23,213 bases of DNA from an uncultured Acidobacteriota bacterium (GTDB lineage: Bacteria > Acidobacteriota > Terriglobia > Terriglobales > Acidobacteriaceae). Below, piece after piece: positions 1 to 6,418 of this stretch (positions are counted from its first letter, which is position 1; each line of letters begins with the position of its first letter). Both the position numbers and the translations under genes were made by a program. Under the pieces are notes generated by a model that saw nothing but the letters and a program-made list of their open reading frames with translations, made no database searches and had not been told where the DNA came from. The stretch is taken from the NCBI GenBank assembly GCA_903832475.1, contig CAILBQ010000727.1, positions 1 to 23,213 on the forward strand, read 5' to 3'.

Positions 1-62
1 CTGAATCCATCCGGACCTGCTAACTGGTTCGCTCACGCAAAATCAGCGCTGGCCGAAAAATC

Positions 63-136
63 TGGCTGGGCGACTAGGATTCGAACCTAGACAAAGTGCG
101 TCAAAGGCACTTGACCTACCATTAGTCGATCGCCCA
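63..136 (-). tRNA. tRNA-Gln, anticodon UUG
   Basis: The minus strand folds into a complete 74-nt cloverleaf with an encoded CCA end. The acceptor stem is TGGGCGA paired with TCGCCCA, the D stem is GAC/GTC, the anticodon stem is AGTGC/GCACT, and the T arm is CTAGG-TTCGAAT-CCTAG. The seven-base anticodon loop CTTTGAC places TTG as the anticodon (bases 102-104), which reads CAA. The U1-A72 first pair and the G73 discriminator are the identity features known for glutamine tRNA, so anticodon and acceptor agree. The variable loop is short (4 nt). It lies 120 bases downstream of ispE on the same strand, so it could be transcribed from its own promoter or as the tail of the ispE transcript. Bases 1-62, beyond its 3' end, hold T-rich stretches on the minus strand but no convincing hairpin terminator and no gene that I can see. 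Confidence 0.97.
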
Positions 137-218
137 GTGTTGCAGCGCGTTCCGCTTCGCGAGAGCCGGCTTGCGCTGAAACTTACCCAAGAATCGGTCC
201 CGTATCCGGCAACCGATG

Positions 219-235
219 GCGAGTGTTCCACTCGC
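219..235 (-). other. 7-bp hairpin between ispE and tRNA-Gln
   Basis: GCGAGTG and CACTCGC form a perfect 7-bp inverted repeat around a 3-base loop, about 20 bases after the ispE stop codon. No T run follows on either strand, so it does not look like a classical intrinsic terminator. It may slow or process the transcript ahead of the tRNA; that is inference. Confidence 0.4.
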
Positions 236-256
236 AGGCAACGGCTGTCAAATCGC

Positions 257-1315
257 TTATTTCAGAAGCATTTGTCGCCAATACTGAGGACGCGGCAGGG
301 TGCGGGTCAACAAGCTTTGCACGCCGGCCGTCCGCAATCGCTGACGGGCTGCTTCTGCATCTCGCTGGCCTCGGTAAAGGCCGTAGAGAGCTGAACCGGA
401 TCCAGACAATGAGGCATGGATGGCTGCCTCCGGGGTGCCCGAAGCCGCAAGGGTGCGCTTGATCTCGCTGAGAAGGGGATGCTGCAGAAAGACAACTTGT
501 TCGAAGTCGTTCGCTATCCCGGTGCGGACAAGCGCGGACACCTGTGGTCCGGCCAGGTCTTTTCCCTTGTCTTGATGCATACGGGAGAAGACACCGGAGG
601 AGCCGTTCCTTGCCCTGGCTCCTCGAAAGGAGTCAGCCCCCGTAAGGGCACTGGCATAGACGCGGCTCAACTCATTTAGTTTAGCCTCACTTGCCGCTGC
701 GGTCAAACCTTCGCGAGCGCAGAGAGCGTCCCAGTCGCGAAAAGCCTGGGGGGTGGAGACGCCGACCGCGGGGGTGGCGACGACACACCACGGCGAAACC
801 GGTCCGCAGGCGAGATCCGGCATGGGGAAAACAAGCTGGCCGCGATCAAGGCCGAGAACGGTGCCTCCGATGAGGAAAAGCGGCACGTCGGAGCCAACCT
901 GTTCGGCGCAACGGAGGCGCTGGGCTCCCCACTCGGGGTGCGTTTTGGCGGTGATGTGCAGCTCCGCCTCAAGCCCGATCAGGGCGGCGACAGCATTGGC
1001 GGACCCGGCGCCCAGGCCGCCCTGGATAGGGAGCCGCTTTTCGATGAAGATCTCAACGCTGGCCTGGAGACCCAGGGCCTGCAGCGCGAATTCCGTCATC
1101 TTCCAGGCCGTGTTGCGGGCATCAAGAGGTACTCGCCGGTCGTTGGAGGCGATGCGGATGGCGGTTTCCGCCGCCGGATGAGCCGTGACCGTGACCTTGT
1201 CGTAGAGCTCGAGGGTTTGGTAGAGCGTCACCAGGCCGTGGAAGCCGTCTTCCCGGGGCGCACCGATGCCGAGGCCCAGGTTGATCTTGGCGTGGGAGCG
1301 GACGGTGGTCGGCAT
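257..1315 (-). CDS. ispE: 4-diphosphocytidyl-2-C-methyl-D-erythritol kinase (IspE)
   Basis: IspE is a cytoplasmic GHMP-superfamily kinase. It phosphorylates the 2-hydroxyl of CDP-methylerythritol with ATP, the fourth step of the non-mevalonate (MEP) route to IPP and DMAPP. The three family motifs are visible: AKINLGL at residues 9-15 with the substrate-binding Lys10, the glycine-rich ATP loop PIQGGLGAGSANA at about 96-108, and LSGSGSA at about 303-309. Asp143 in GSDVPLF is the expected catalytic aspartate. At 352 residues the protein is longer than the usual 280-300. The extra length sits mostly in one stretch, about residues 220-258, between ATP-loop and C-terminal motifs. The ATG start has no strong ribosome binding site, but the N-terminus aligns with the family start. 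It lies 59 bases behind the S9A peptidase gene on the same strand, so co-transcription is possible. Confidence 0.95.
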   Translation of the reverse strand: MPTTVRSHAKINLGLGIGAPREDGFHGLVTLYQTLELYDKVTVTAHPAAETAIRIASNDRRVPLDARNTAWKMTEFALQALGLQASVEIFIEKRLPIQGGLGAGSANAVAALIGLEAELHITAKTHPEWGAQRLRCAEQVGSDVPLFLIGGTVLGLDRGQLVFPMPDLACGPVSPWCVVATPAVGVSTPQAFRDWDALCAREGLTAAASEAKLNELSRVYASALTGADSFRGARARNGSSGVFSRMHQDKGKDLAGPQVSALVRTGIANDFEQVVFLQHPLLSEIKRTLAASGTPEAAIHASLSGSGSALYGLYRGQRDAEAARQRLRTAGVQSLLTRTLPRPQYWRQMLLK

Positions 1316-1374
1316 GCGGTTTTCAGTGTAAGGCTTTTGCCCCTGGCCTTCCGCCCGTCCTCTTCACGCCGGGC

Positions 1375-3510
1375 TTAATCCACCAGCTTGCGGGTGAAGT
1401 AGAGATACAGCTCGGCGAAGGTACGACCTTGCTCTTTCAAGTTGGCGCCGGCGCCATGTCCGCCTTCGACGATCTCGTCGTAGAGGAACGGCTCGTGGAA
1501 TTCTTCCATGCGCGCGGCAAACTTGCGGGCATGCACGGGGCCGACGCGATCGTCCTTCGTCGTCGTGAAGATGAGCGGCTCGGGATAGTGCACATCCGGC
1601 TTCAGCTGGTTGTAGGGCGAGATGGAGGCGAGGAACTGGTGCTCTTCGGGAACGGAGGCTGAGCCGTATTCGCCCACCCAGGAAGCGCCGGCGGCGATGT
1701 GTTCAAAGCCGAGCATGTCGAGCAGCGGCACCTGGATGGCGATGGCATTCCACATCTCCGGGTGCTGGGTCATTTCGACGCCCATGAGCAGGCCGCCGTT
1801 GGATCCGCCGACGATGCCGAGATGCCGCGGCGAGGTGATCTTGCGGGTGACGAGATCCTGACCCACGGCCGCGAAGTCGTCATAGATTCGCTGGCGATGC
1901 GTTTTGAGGCCCGCCTCATGCCAGGCTGGACCGAACTCGCCGCCGCCGCGGATGTTGGCCAGAACGTACACGCCGCCGTGCTCAAGCCAGAGCTTGCCGC
2001 GGACTGCGTTGTAGCCGGGGGTGCTGGAGACTTGAAATCCGCCGTAGGCATTGAGGATGGTAGGGTTGGCGCCGTCGTACTTCATGTCTTTTGGACGAAC
2101 AATGAAGTAGGGAACCTTGGTCCCGTCTTTGGAGGTGGCTTCGAGCTGCTCGACGACATCCTTGGAAGCGTCGAACTGCGCTGGCAGGGTCTTGACCACC
2201 TGGAGGTCGCCGGAGGCTGCATCGCCAAGTTCGAGCGAAGAGGGCGTCAGGAAGCCGGTGAGCGAGAGGAAGAACTTGTCGTCGGAGGTGTTTGTCGAAA
2301 CTATGCCCACGGTCTGGTTGTCAGGCACGGGCAGCTTGCGGCGCATCCAGCCGGCCTTGGTGTAGGTGTACTCGTAGGCGCGGCCCTGGACGTGCTCCAG
2401 CGTGGTGAGAAGCAGATGGTTGCGGGTGACGTCGACCTGCTGCACGAACTCCTCGGCAGTCGGCGTGAAGACGGGCTGCGGCTTGAGATGCTGAGGATCT
2501 TTGAGTGTCGCCGCGAGGTCGAACGCGACCACCGTCCCCTGGGCAAAACCAATCGCTGCCCCGGCCGGTTTCCAGTCTTCGTCGAGGGTAACGATCAGCT
2601 GGCCGTCGAGCAGGCCCACCGGGCTTGATTTCTTGGGCAGCCCGAGCAGCTTGACGCCTTTGGGCGTGACCAGCGACAGCTCGAATTCAAAGGTCGTCAG
2701 CGGACGCTGGATGAGGACCGCCTTATGTCCCTGCGCATCCTCCAGCGCGAGGGGCGTTACCCCATAGCCGCCATCGGAAGCCGCACCGCGGTAGATCTCG
2801 CGGGCCTGATCGAGGGGCTGGCCGCGCTTCCACCGCTTGACGACGAAGGCATAGCCGGACTGGGTCAGGGTGCCGGGTCCCCATTCACGGGCGATCAGCA
2901 GGGTGTCTTTGTCGACCCAGGCGATGCGCTGCTTGGCTTTGGGCAGCACGAAGCCGCCCTCGACAAACTTGCCGGTACGCAGGTCGAATTCGCGCTGGGT
3001 GTCGGCGTCTTCTCCGCCGGCGGAGAGGCCGGCCATGCACAGGTTGTCGCCGGGATAAATGCAGTTCATGCCCCGGGCGACCCACTTCTCGTTGTCGGCC
3101 TTGGAGAGCGCGTCGTAGTCCAGGACGGTCTGCCATTGCGGCTGCGGCTTGAGGTAGTCGGTCAGCGAGGTGCGGCGCAGGATGCCATGCACATGCTCGG
3201 CGTCCTGCCACATGTTGTAGACAACGCCTTCGTGAAAGTCGGGATAGGCAAGCCGCTCCGGGGATTCCAGCACCTTGACCGCGTCGGCCGAGAAAGGAGC
3301 GAAGCGCGGGTCGGCCTCGAGGATTTTGGCGGTTCGCTCGTTCTCCGCTTTGACCCAATCCATCGATTTTGCCCCGTTGACGTCCTCGAGCCAGACATAC
3401 TTGTCGGGCTGTTCGGCGACAGAGGGGGCCGCGACCTGGGCGGAGGCGAGAGTCGAGAAGAAGCAGCAGGCCAAGGCGATGGGCAGGGGGCGGTGAGAAC
3501 GAGGGAGCAA
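1375..3510 (-). CDS. Exported prolyl oligopeptidase, family S9A
   Basis: This is a serine peptidase of the prolyl oligopeptidase family, which cleaves short peptides after proline. An N-terminal secretion signal (Arg/His-rich, then ALACCFFSTLASAQ) suggests it works in the periplasm or outside the cell. From the TTG start chosen here it has 711 residues, the normal family size. A beta-propeller-like region occupies roughly 60-440 and the alpha/beta-hydrolase domain about 455-711. The nucleophile elbow GGSNGG puts catalytic Ser at 570; the Asp is in KDDRV (653/654) and the His in EGGHGAG (685). The start was chosen because AGGAG (3518-3522) lies 7 bases upstream of TTG 3510. A TTG eight codons further out lacks such a site. 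The ggt gene runs divergently across a 132-base gap. Substrate preference for proline is inferred from the family. Confidence 0.92.
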   Translation of the reverse strand: MLPRSHRPLPIALACCFFSTLASAQVAAPSVAEQPDKYVWLEDVNGAKSMDWVKAENERTAKILEADPRFAPFSADAVKVLESPERLAYPDFHEGVVYNMWQDAEHVHGILRRTSLTDYLKPQPQWQTVLDYDALSKADNEKWVARGMNCIYPGDNLCMAGLSAGGEDADTQREFDLRTGKFVEGGFVLPKAKQRIAWVDKDTLLIAREWGPGTLTQSGYAFVVKRWKRGQPLDQAREIYRGAASDGGYGVTPLALEDAQGHKAVLIQRPLTTFEFELSLVTPKGVKLLGLPKKSSPVGLLDGQLIVTLDEDWKPAGAAIGFAQGTVVAFDLAATLKDPQHLKPQPVFTPTAEEFVQQVDVTRNHLLLTTLEHVQGRAYEYTYTKAGWMRRKLPVPDNQTVGIVSTNTSDDKFFLSLTGFLTPSSLELGDAASGDLQVVKTLPAQFDASKDVVEQLEATSKDGTKVPYFIVRPKDMKYDGANPTILNAYGGFQVSSTPGYNAVRGKLWLEHGGVYVLANIRGGGEFGPAWHEAGLKTHRQRIYDDFAAVGQDLVTRKITSPRHLGIVGGSNGGLLMGVEMTQHPEMWNAIAIQVPLLDMLGFEHIAAGASWVGEYGSASVPEEHQFLASISPYNQLKPDVHYPEPLIFTTTKDDRVGPVHARKFAARMEEFHEPFLYDEIVEGGHGAGANLKEQGRTFAELYLYFTRKLVD

Positions 3511-3517
3511 CGGCGAT

Positions 3518-3522
3518 CTCCT
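3518..3522 (-). promoter_or_regulatory. Ribosome binding site of the S9A peptidase gene
   Basis: AGGAG on the minus strand is followed after 7 bases by TTG (3510-3508). This placement decides the start of the S9A gene in favour of the inner TTG, which also gives a well-formed signal peptide. Confidence 0.7.
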
Positions 3523-3569
3523 GAGAAGCGGCAATGCGAGGACTGCACCAAAGGGTAACGCACTCCAAG

Positions 3570-3600
3570 GGAAATCCCGCGGATTTCAGCAAGGATTTCC
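3570..3600. promoter_or_regulatory. Three-arm inverted/direct repeat in the S9A-ggt divergent region
   Basis: GGAAATCC (3570-3577) is followed by GGATTTC (3581-3587), its inverted partner across CGC, and then by GGATTTCC (3593-3600), a direct copy of the second arm. The first and third arms form a perfect 8-bp inverted repeat; the first and second form a 7-bp one. Arm starts are 11 and 12 bases apart, close to one helical turn. The element sits between two divergent exported-hydrolase genes, where a shared operator would be expected. Function as a regulator site is inference; alternative hairpins in the ggt leader are also possible. Confidence 0.4.
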
Positions 3601-3614
3601 GTCGAGGCAGCCCG

Positions 3615-3620
3615 AGGAGG
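3615..3620 (+). promoter_or_regulatory. Strong Shine-Dalgarno upstream of ggt, phased to a different ATG
   Basis: AGGAGG lies 5 bases before ATG 3626, an ideal spacing, but that ATG is in a different frame from ggt. The ggt ATG at 3643 lies 22 bases after this site and has no obvious ribosome binding site of its own. Confidence 0.5.
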
Positions 3621-3642
3621 GCGCTATGATGAACGCAATCCG

Positions 3643-5409
3643 ATGCGATACCGCGTTCTTTTCCCCTCCCTTCTCTTATCCATCACTTGCCTTTTCCTGC
3701 TTCCTGCCGGCTCGATGCTGGGTCAGAAAGCCGCAGCGTTGCCCTACCGCGACGAGCAGCCGGTTCGCGCGAAAAATGGCATGGTGGTCAGCGTGCATCA
3801 CCTGGCCTCGGATGCCGGGGTGCAGATTTTGCAGGCTGGCGGCAATGCCGTCGATGCCGCGGTCGCGACTGGATTCGCGCTGGCGGTGGTGCATCCCGTC
3901 GCGGGAAACATTGGCGGCGGCGGCTTTTTGCTACTGCGCACGCATGACGGGCATGCCACCTTCATCGACTTTCGCGAACAGGCCCCGATCGCCGCGAGCG
4001 CCAATATGTATCTCGACGCCAAAGGCAACGTGCGGCCGGACAATGATCTGCAATCCAGTGTCACCGGGTACAAGGCGATCGCCACGCCGGGATCGGTGGC
4101 GGGTCTCGCGTACTCCGAAAAGAAGTACGGCAAGCTGGGGCTGGCGGCGGTAATGGCTCCGGCGATCAAGCTGGCCGAGGAGGGATTTGCGCTGACGGAA
4201 GAGGAGGCCGGCGAGCTGCATGATTCTGACCTGATGCGTTTCCCGGACACGAAGCGCATCTTTCAGCGGGACGGGAAGTATTACCAGACCGGCGAAGTGT
4301 TCAAGCAGCCGGAACTGGCCCGGACGCTGAAGCGGATCGCTGCCGACCCGGGCGATTTTTATCACGGCAAGCTGGCGCAGGAGCTGGTGGCCGAGTTGAA
4401 GAAAGGCGGCAGCCTGATCACCGCCGAAGACCTTGCCCAGTATGAAGTGGTCGAGCGCACACCGCTGACAGGCAGCTTCCACAACTACACCGTGATCAGC
4501 GCGCCGCCGCCCTCCTCGGGAGGCGTGGTGCTGCTGACCGCGCTCAATATCCTCGAAAAATACGACCTGGCCAAGCTGGGCGATCGCAGCCCGGAGTGGC
4601 TGCACCTGGTCACTGAGGCGTACCGGCGCGCGTTCATGGATCGCGGCGACTACCTGGGCGATCCGGATTACAACGCCATGCCGGTCGCCGAGCTGACCAG
4701 CAAGAAATACGCCGATGCGTGGCGGGCGAGCATCACGGACAAAGCCACGCCTTCGGCAGATCTGAAGCGGCCCGAGGGATTCTTGCCGCCCGCGCCGAAG
4801 ACGGCCGGGCAGCGCAAAGAATCGCCAGATACCACGCATTACTCCGTGGTCGACAAGGAGGGCAATGCGGTTTCTGTAACGACCACGCTGAACAACGGCT
4901 TCGGCTCGGATGTGACGGCGGGGTCGCTGGGCTTTCTGTTGAACGACGAGATGGATGATTTCACTTCGAAGCTGGGCGCTCCGAATATGTACGGGCTGAT
5001 CCAGGGGCCGGCCAATGCCATCGCGCCGCGCAAGCGGCCGCTCTCGGCGATGACGCCGACGATTGTGCTGGAGGACGGCAAGCTGCGATCCGTGCTGGGT
5101 TCGCCGGGCGGCCCGAGGATCATCACCACGGTGGCAAATATCCTGCTTTCGACGACCGAGGGCGGGCTCAATATTCAACAAGCCGTCGACGCGCCGCGTT
5201 TCCATCACCAATACCTGCCGGACAAGCTCTTTCTTGAGCCCGGCTTCGACGCAGCAACGCAGAACAAGCTCAAAGCCATGGGCTACACCGTCTCCGTGCG
5301 CGACGGCCACTGGTCCAACGGCGAATGCATTGCCGTTGACCCCGGGACGGGCGAGTTGCTGGGCGGGCAGGACCATCGCAGCCACTATGGCAAAGCTGCT
5401 GGGTACTGA
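3643..5409 (+). CDS. ggt: Exported gamma-glutamyltransferase
   Basis: GGT cleaves the gamma-glutamyl bond of glutathione and related compounds, transferring the glutamyl group to water or an amino acceptor. It is made as a precursor that cuts itself into large and small subunits. The protein has 588 residues, the usual size, with a hydrophobic signal sequence at about 4-22. The autocleavage site and new N-terminal nucleophile are at DTTHYS, giving Thr397. Arg111 in FIDFREQAP matches the residue that binds the glutamate carboxylate in E. coli GGT. NDEMDDF (434-440), PLSAM (476-480) and GSPGG (486-490) complete the binding pocket. The ATG at 3643 is the only start giving a good signal peptide, but the nearby strong ribosome binding site is out of phase with it. 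It is divergent from the S9A peptidase gene. Periplasmic location follows from the signal peptide and the family. Confidence 0.96.
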   Translation: MRYRVLFPSLLLSITCLFLLPAGSMLGQKAAALPYRDEQPVRAKNGMVVSVHHLASDAGVQILQAGGNAVDAAVATGFALAVVHPVAGNIGGGGFLLLRTHDGHATFIDFREQAPIAASANMYLDAKGNVRPDNDLQSSVTGYKAIATPGSVAGLAYSEKKYGKLGLAAVMAPAIKLAEEGFALTEEEAGELHDSDLMRFPDTKRIFQRDGKYYQTGEVFKQPELARTLKRIAADPGDFYHGKLAQELVAELKKGGSLITAEDLAQYEVVERTPLTGSFHNYTVISAPPPSSGGVVLLTALNILEKYDLAKLGDRSPEWLHLVTEAYRRAFMDRGDYLGDPDYNAMPVAELTSKKYADAWRASITDKATPSADLKRPEGFLPPAPKTAGQRKESPDTTHYSVVDKEGNAVSVTTTLNNGFGSDVTAGSLGFLLNDEMDDFTSKLGAPNMYGLIQGPANAIAPRKRPLSAMTPTIVLEDGKLRSVLGSPGGPRIITTVANILLSTTEGGLNIQQAVDAPRFHHQYLPDKLFLEPGFDAATQNKLKAMGYTVSVRDGHWSNGECIAVDPGTGELLGGQDHRSHYGKAAGY

Positions 5410-5455
5410 GGCCGCGCAACCGATGGGGGAAGCCGCACAATTCCCATGGGAGTGT

Positions 5456-5476
5456 CGCGTATTGTCCTGATACGCG
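5456..5476 (+). terminator. Hairpin downstream of ggt, possible terminator
   Basis: CGCGTAT (5456-5462) and ATACGCG (5470-5476) form a perfect 7-bp stem with a 7-base loop, 46 bases after the ggt stop. The following bases (GAGAGTTCTTC) contain only a weak T-rich patch, so this is a tentative terminator. Confidence 0.4.
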
Positions 5477-5573
5477 GAGAGTTCTTCAGTTCATAGCCCT
5501 GAAAATGCGACAATGGAGGTGTGCTGAAGCGGGCTCTTGCAATCCACTTTGGTATCCGGGGGCACGAACGACC

Positions 5574-6395
5574 ATGTTGCGATGTCTGTCCACGCACCTG
5601 TTTCTGAAAGAACGACTGCATCCCGGGTTGCTGGAGCTTGCCAGCCGCAGCGGTGCGGAGGCGGTCGAGATTTTCGCGGCGCGCCAGCACTTCGACTACA
5701 CCAGCCGGGAGCATGTGCAGGAGTTGGCGGGGTGGTTCGCGTCGAATGCGCTGCAGCCCTGGTCGATGCACGCGCCCTTGTTCCCTGACCGGGAAATGGG
5801 CCGGGCCGGGGCGCCGGCGGTCAACCTGATTCATCCGGAAAAATCCCGTCGCATTGACGCCATGGATGAAATCAAGCGGGCGCTGGAGACGGCAGAGTAC
5901 ATCCACTTCAAGAACTTGGTCTTGCACCTGGGAGAGCGAACGGATACATGGTCGCCGCGGGCGCAGGAACATGCGCTGACCGCGCTGGAGCACCTGGACG
6001 CCTTTGCCCAGCCGCTGGGCGTGCGCCTCTTGGCAGAGAATCTTGTCAGCGAGCCGACCTCACCCGAACACCTCATGGAGATCTTTCACCTCGGCCACCT
6101 GACGCGCATCGGCGTCTGCCTGGACGTGGGCCACGCGCACATGACGTGCGGCATTCCCGAAGCGATCAGCGTACTGGGCGAGCGGATCTGCTCCGTTCAC
6201 ACGCACGACAATCATGGATTGCGCGATGAGCATCTCTGGCCGGGCGAAGGCACCATCGACTGGGACCAGACGATGCCCGCACTGAAGGCATTGGCCAAGC
6301 CGCCCGCGCTGGTGCTGGAGATTCATTACACGCTGGCGGAAACGCCGGCCTCCATCACGGAAAAAGCGCAAGCCGCCTTTGAGCGGCTTGCGTAA
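5574..6395 (+). CDS. Sugar phosphate isomerase/epimerase-like TIM-barrel protein
   Basis: This is a 273-residue protein of the xylose isomerase-like TIM-barrel superfamily, whose members isomerise or epimerise sugars and related compounds using a divalent metal. Likely metal and active-site residues follow the family order: His118 in VLHLGE, Glu155 in LLAENL, Asp184 and His187 in CLDVGHAH, His209 in SVHTHDNHG, and Glu249 in LVLEIHY. The segment WPGEGTIDW (222-230) is typical of the family. There is no signal peptide, so it is cytoplasmic. ATG 5574 was chosen because homology-like sequence begins there; the open frame extends 23 codons further to an ATG with little protein-like character. The substrate cannot be told from the sequence. 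The last ten codons overlap a hairpin that serves as a terminator for the opposing gene. Confidence 0.82.
   Translation: MLRCLSTHLFLKERLHPGLLELASRSGAEAVEIFAARQHFDYTSREHVQELAGWFASNALQPWSMHAPLFPDREMGRAGAPAVNLIHPEKSRRIDAMDEIKRALETAEYIHFKNLVLHLGERTDTWSPRAQEHALTALEHLDAFAQPLGVRLLAENLVSEPTSPEHLMEIFHLGHLTRIGVCLDVGHAHMTCGIPEAISVLGERICSVHTHDNHGLRDEHLWPGEGTIDWDQTMPALKALAKPPALVLEIHYTLAETPASITEKAQAAFERLA
6361..6392 (-). terminator. Intrinsic terminator of the S53 protease gene, inside the isomerase 3' end
   Basis: CGCAAGCCGC (6367-6376) and GCGGCTTGCG (6383-6392) form a perfect 10-bp GC-rich stem with a 6-base loop. Read on the minus strand the stem is followed by C and five T residues (6365-6361), the classic intrinsic-terminator pattern. 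It begins 26 bases after the S53 stop codon. On the plus strand no T run follows directly, so it is directional for the minus-strand gene, although a plus-strand effect is possible. The whole structure lies in the coding sequence of the convergent isomerase gene. Confidence 0.8.
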
Positions 6396-6418
6396 GCGAG
6401 TTTCGCTGGCTTGTTGAT

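Noticed and set aside
1699..2628. 309-codon open frame on the plus strand
   Set aside because: It is antisense to the S9A peptidase and shows no domain or ribosome binding site.
3931..5385. 484-codon open frame on the minus strand
   Set aside because: It lies wholly antisense to ggt, whose motifs are complete; the Arg/His-rich product looks like a GC-rich shadow frame.
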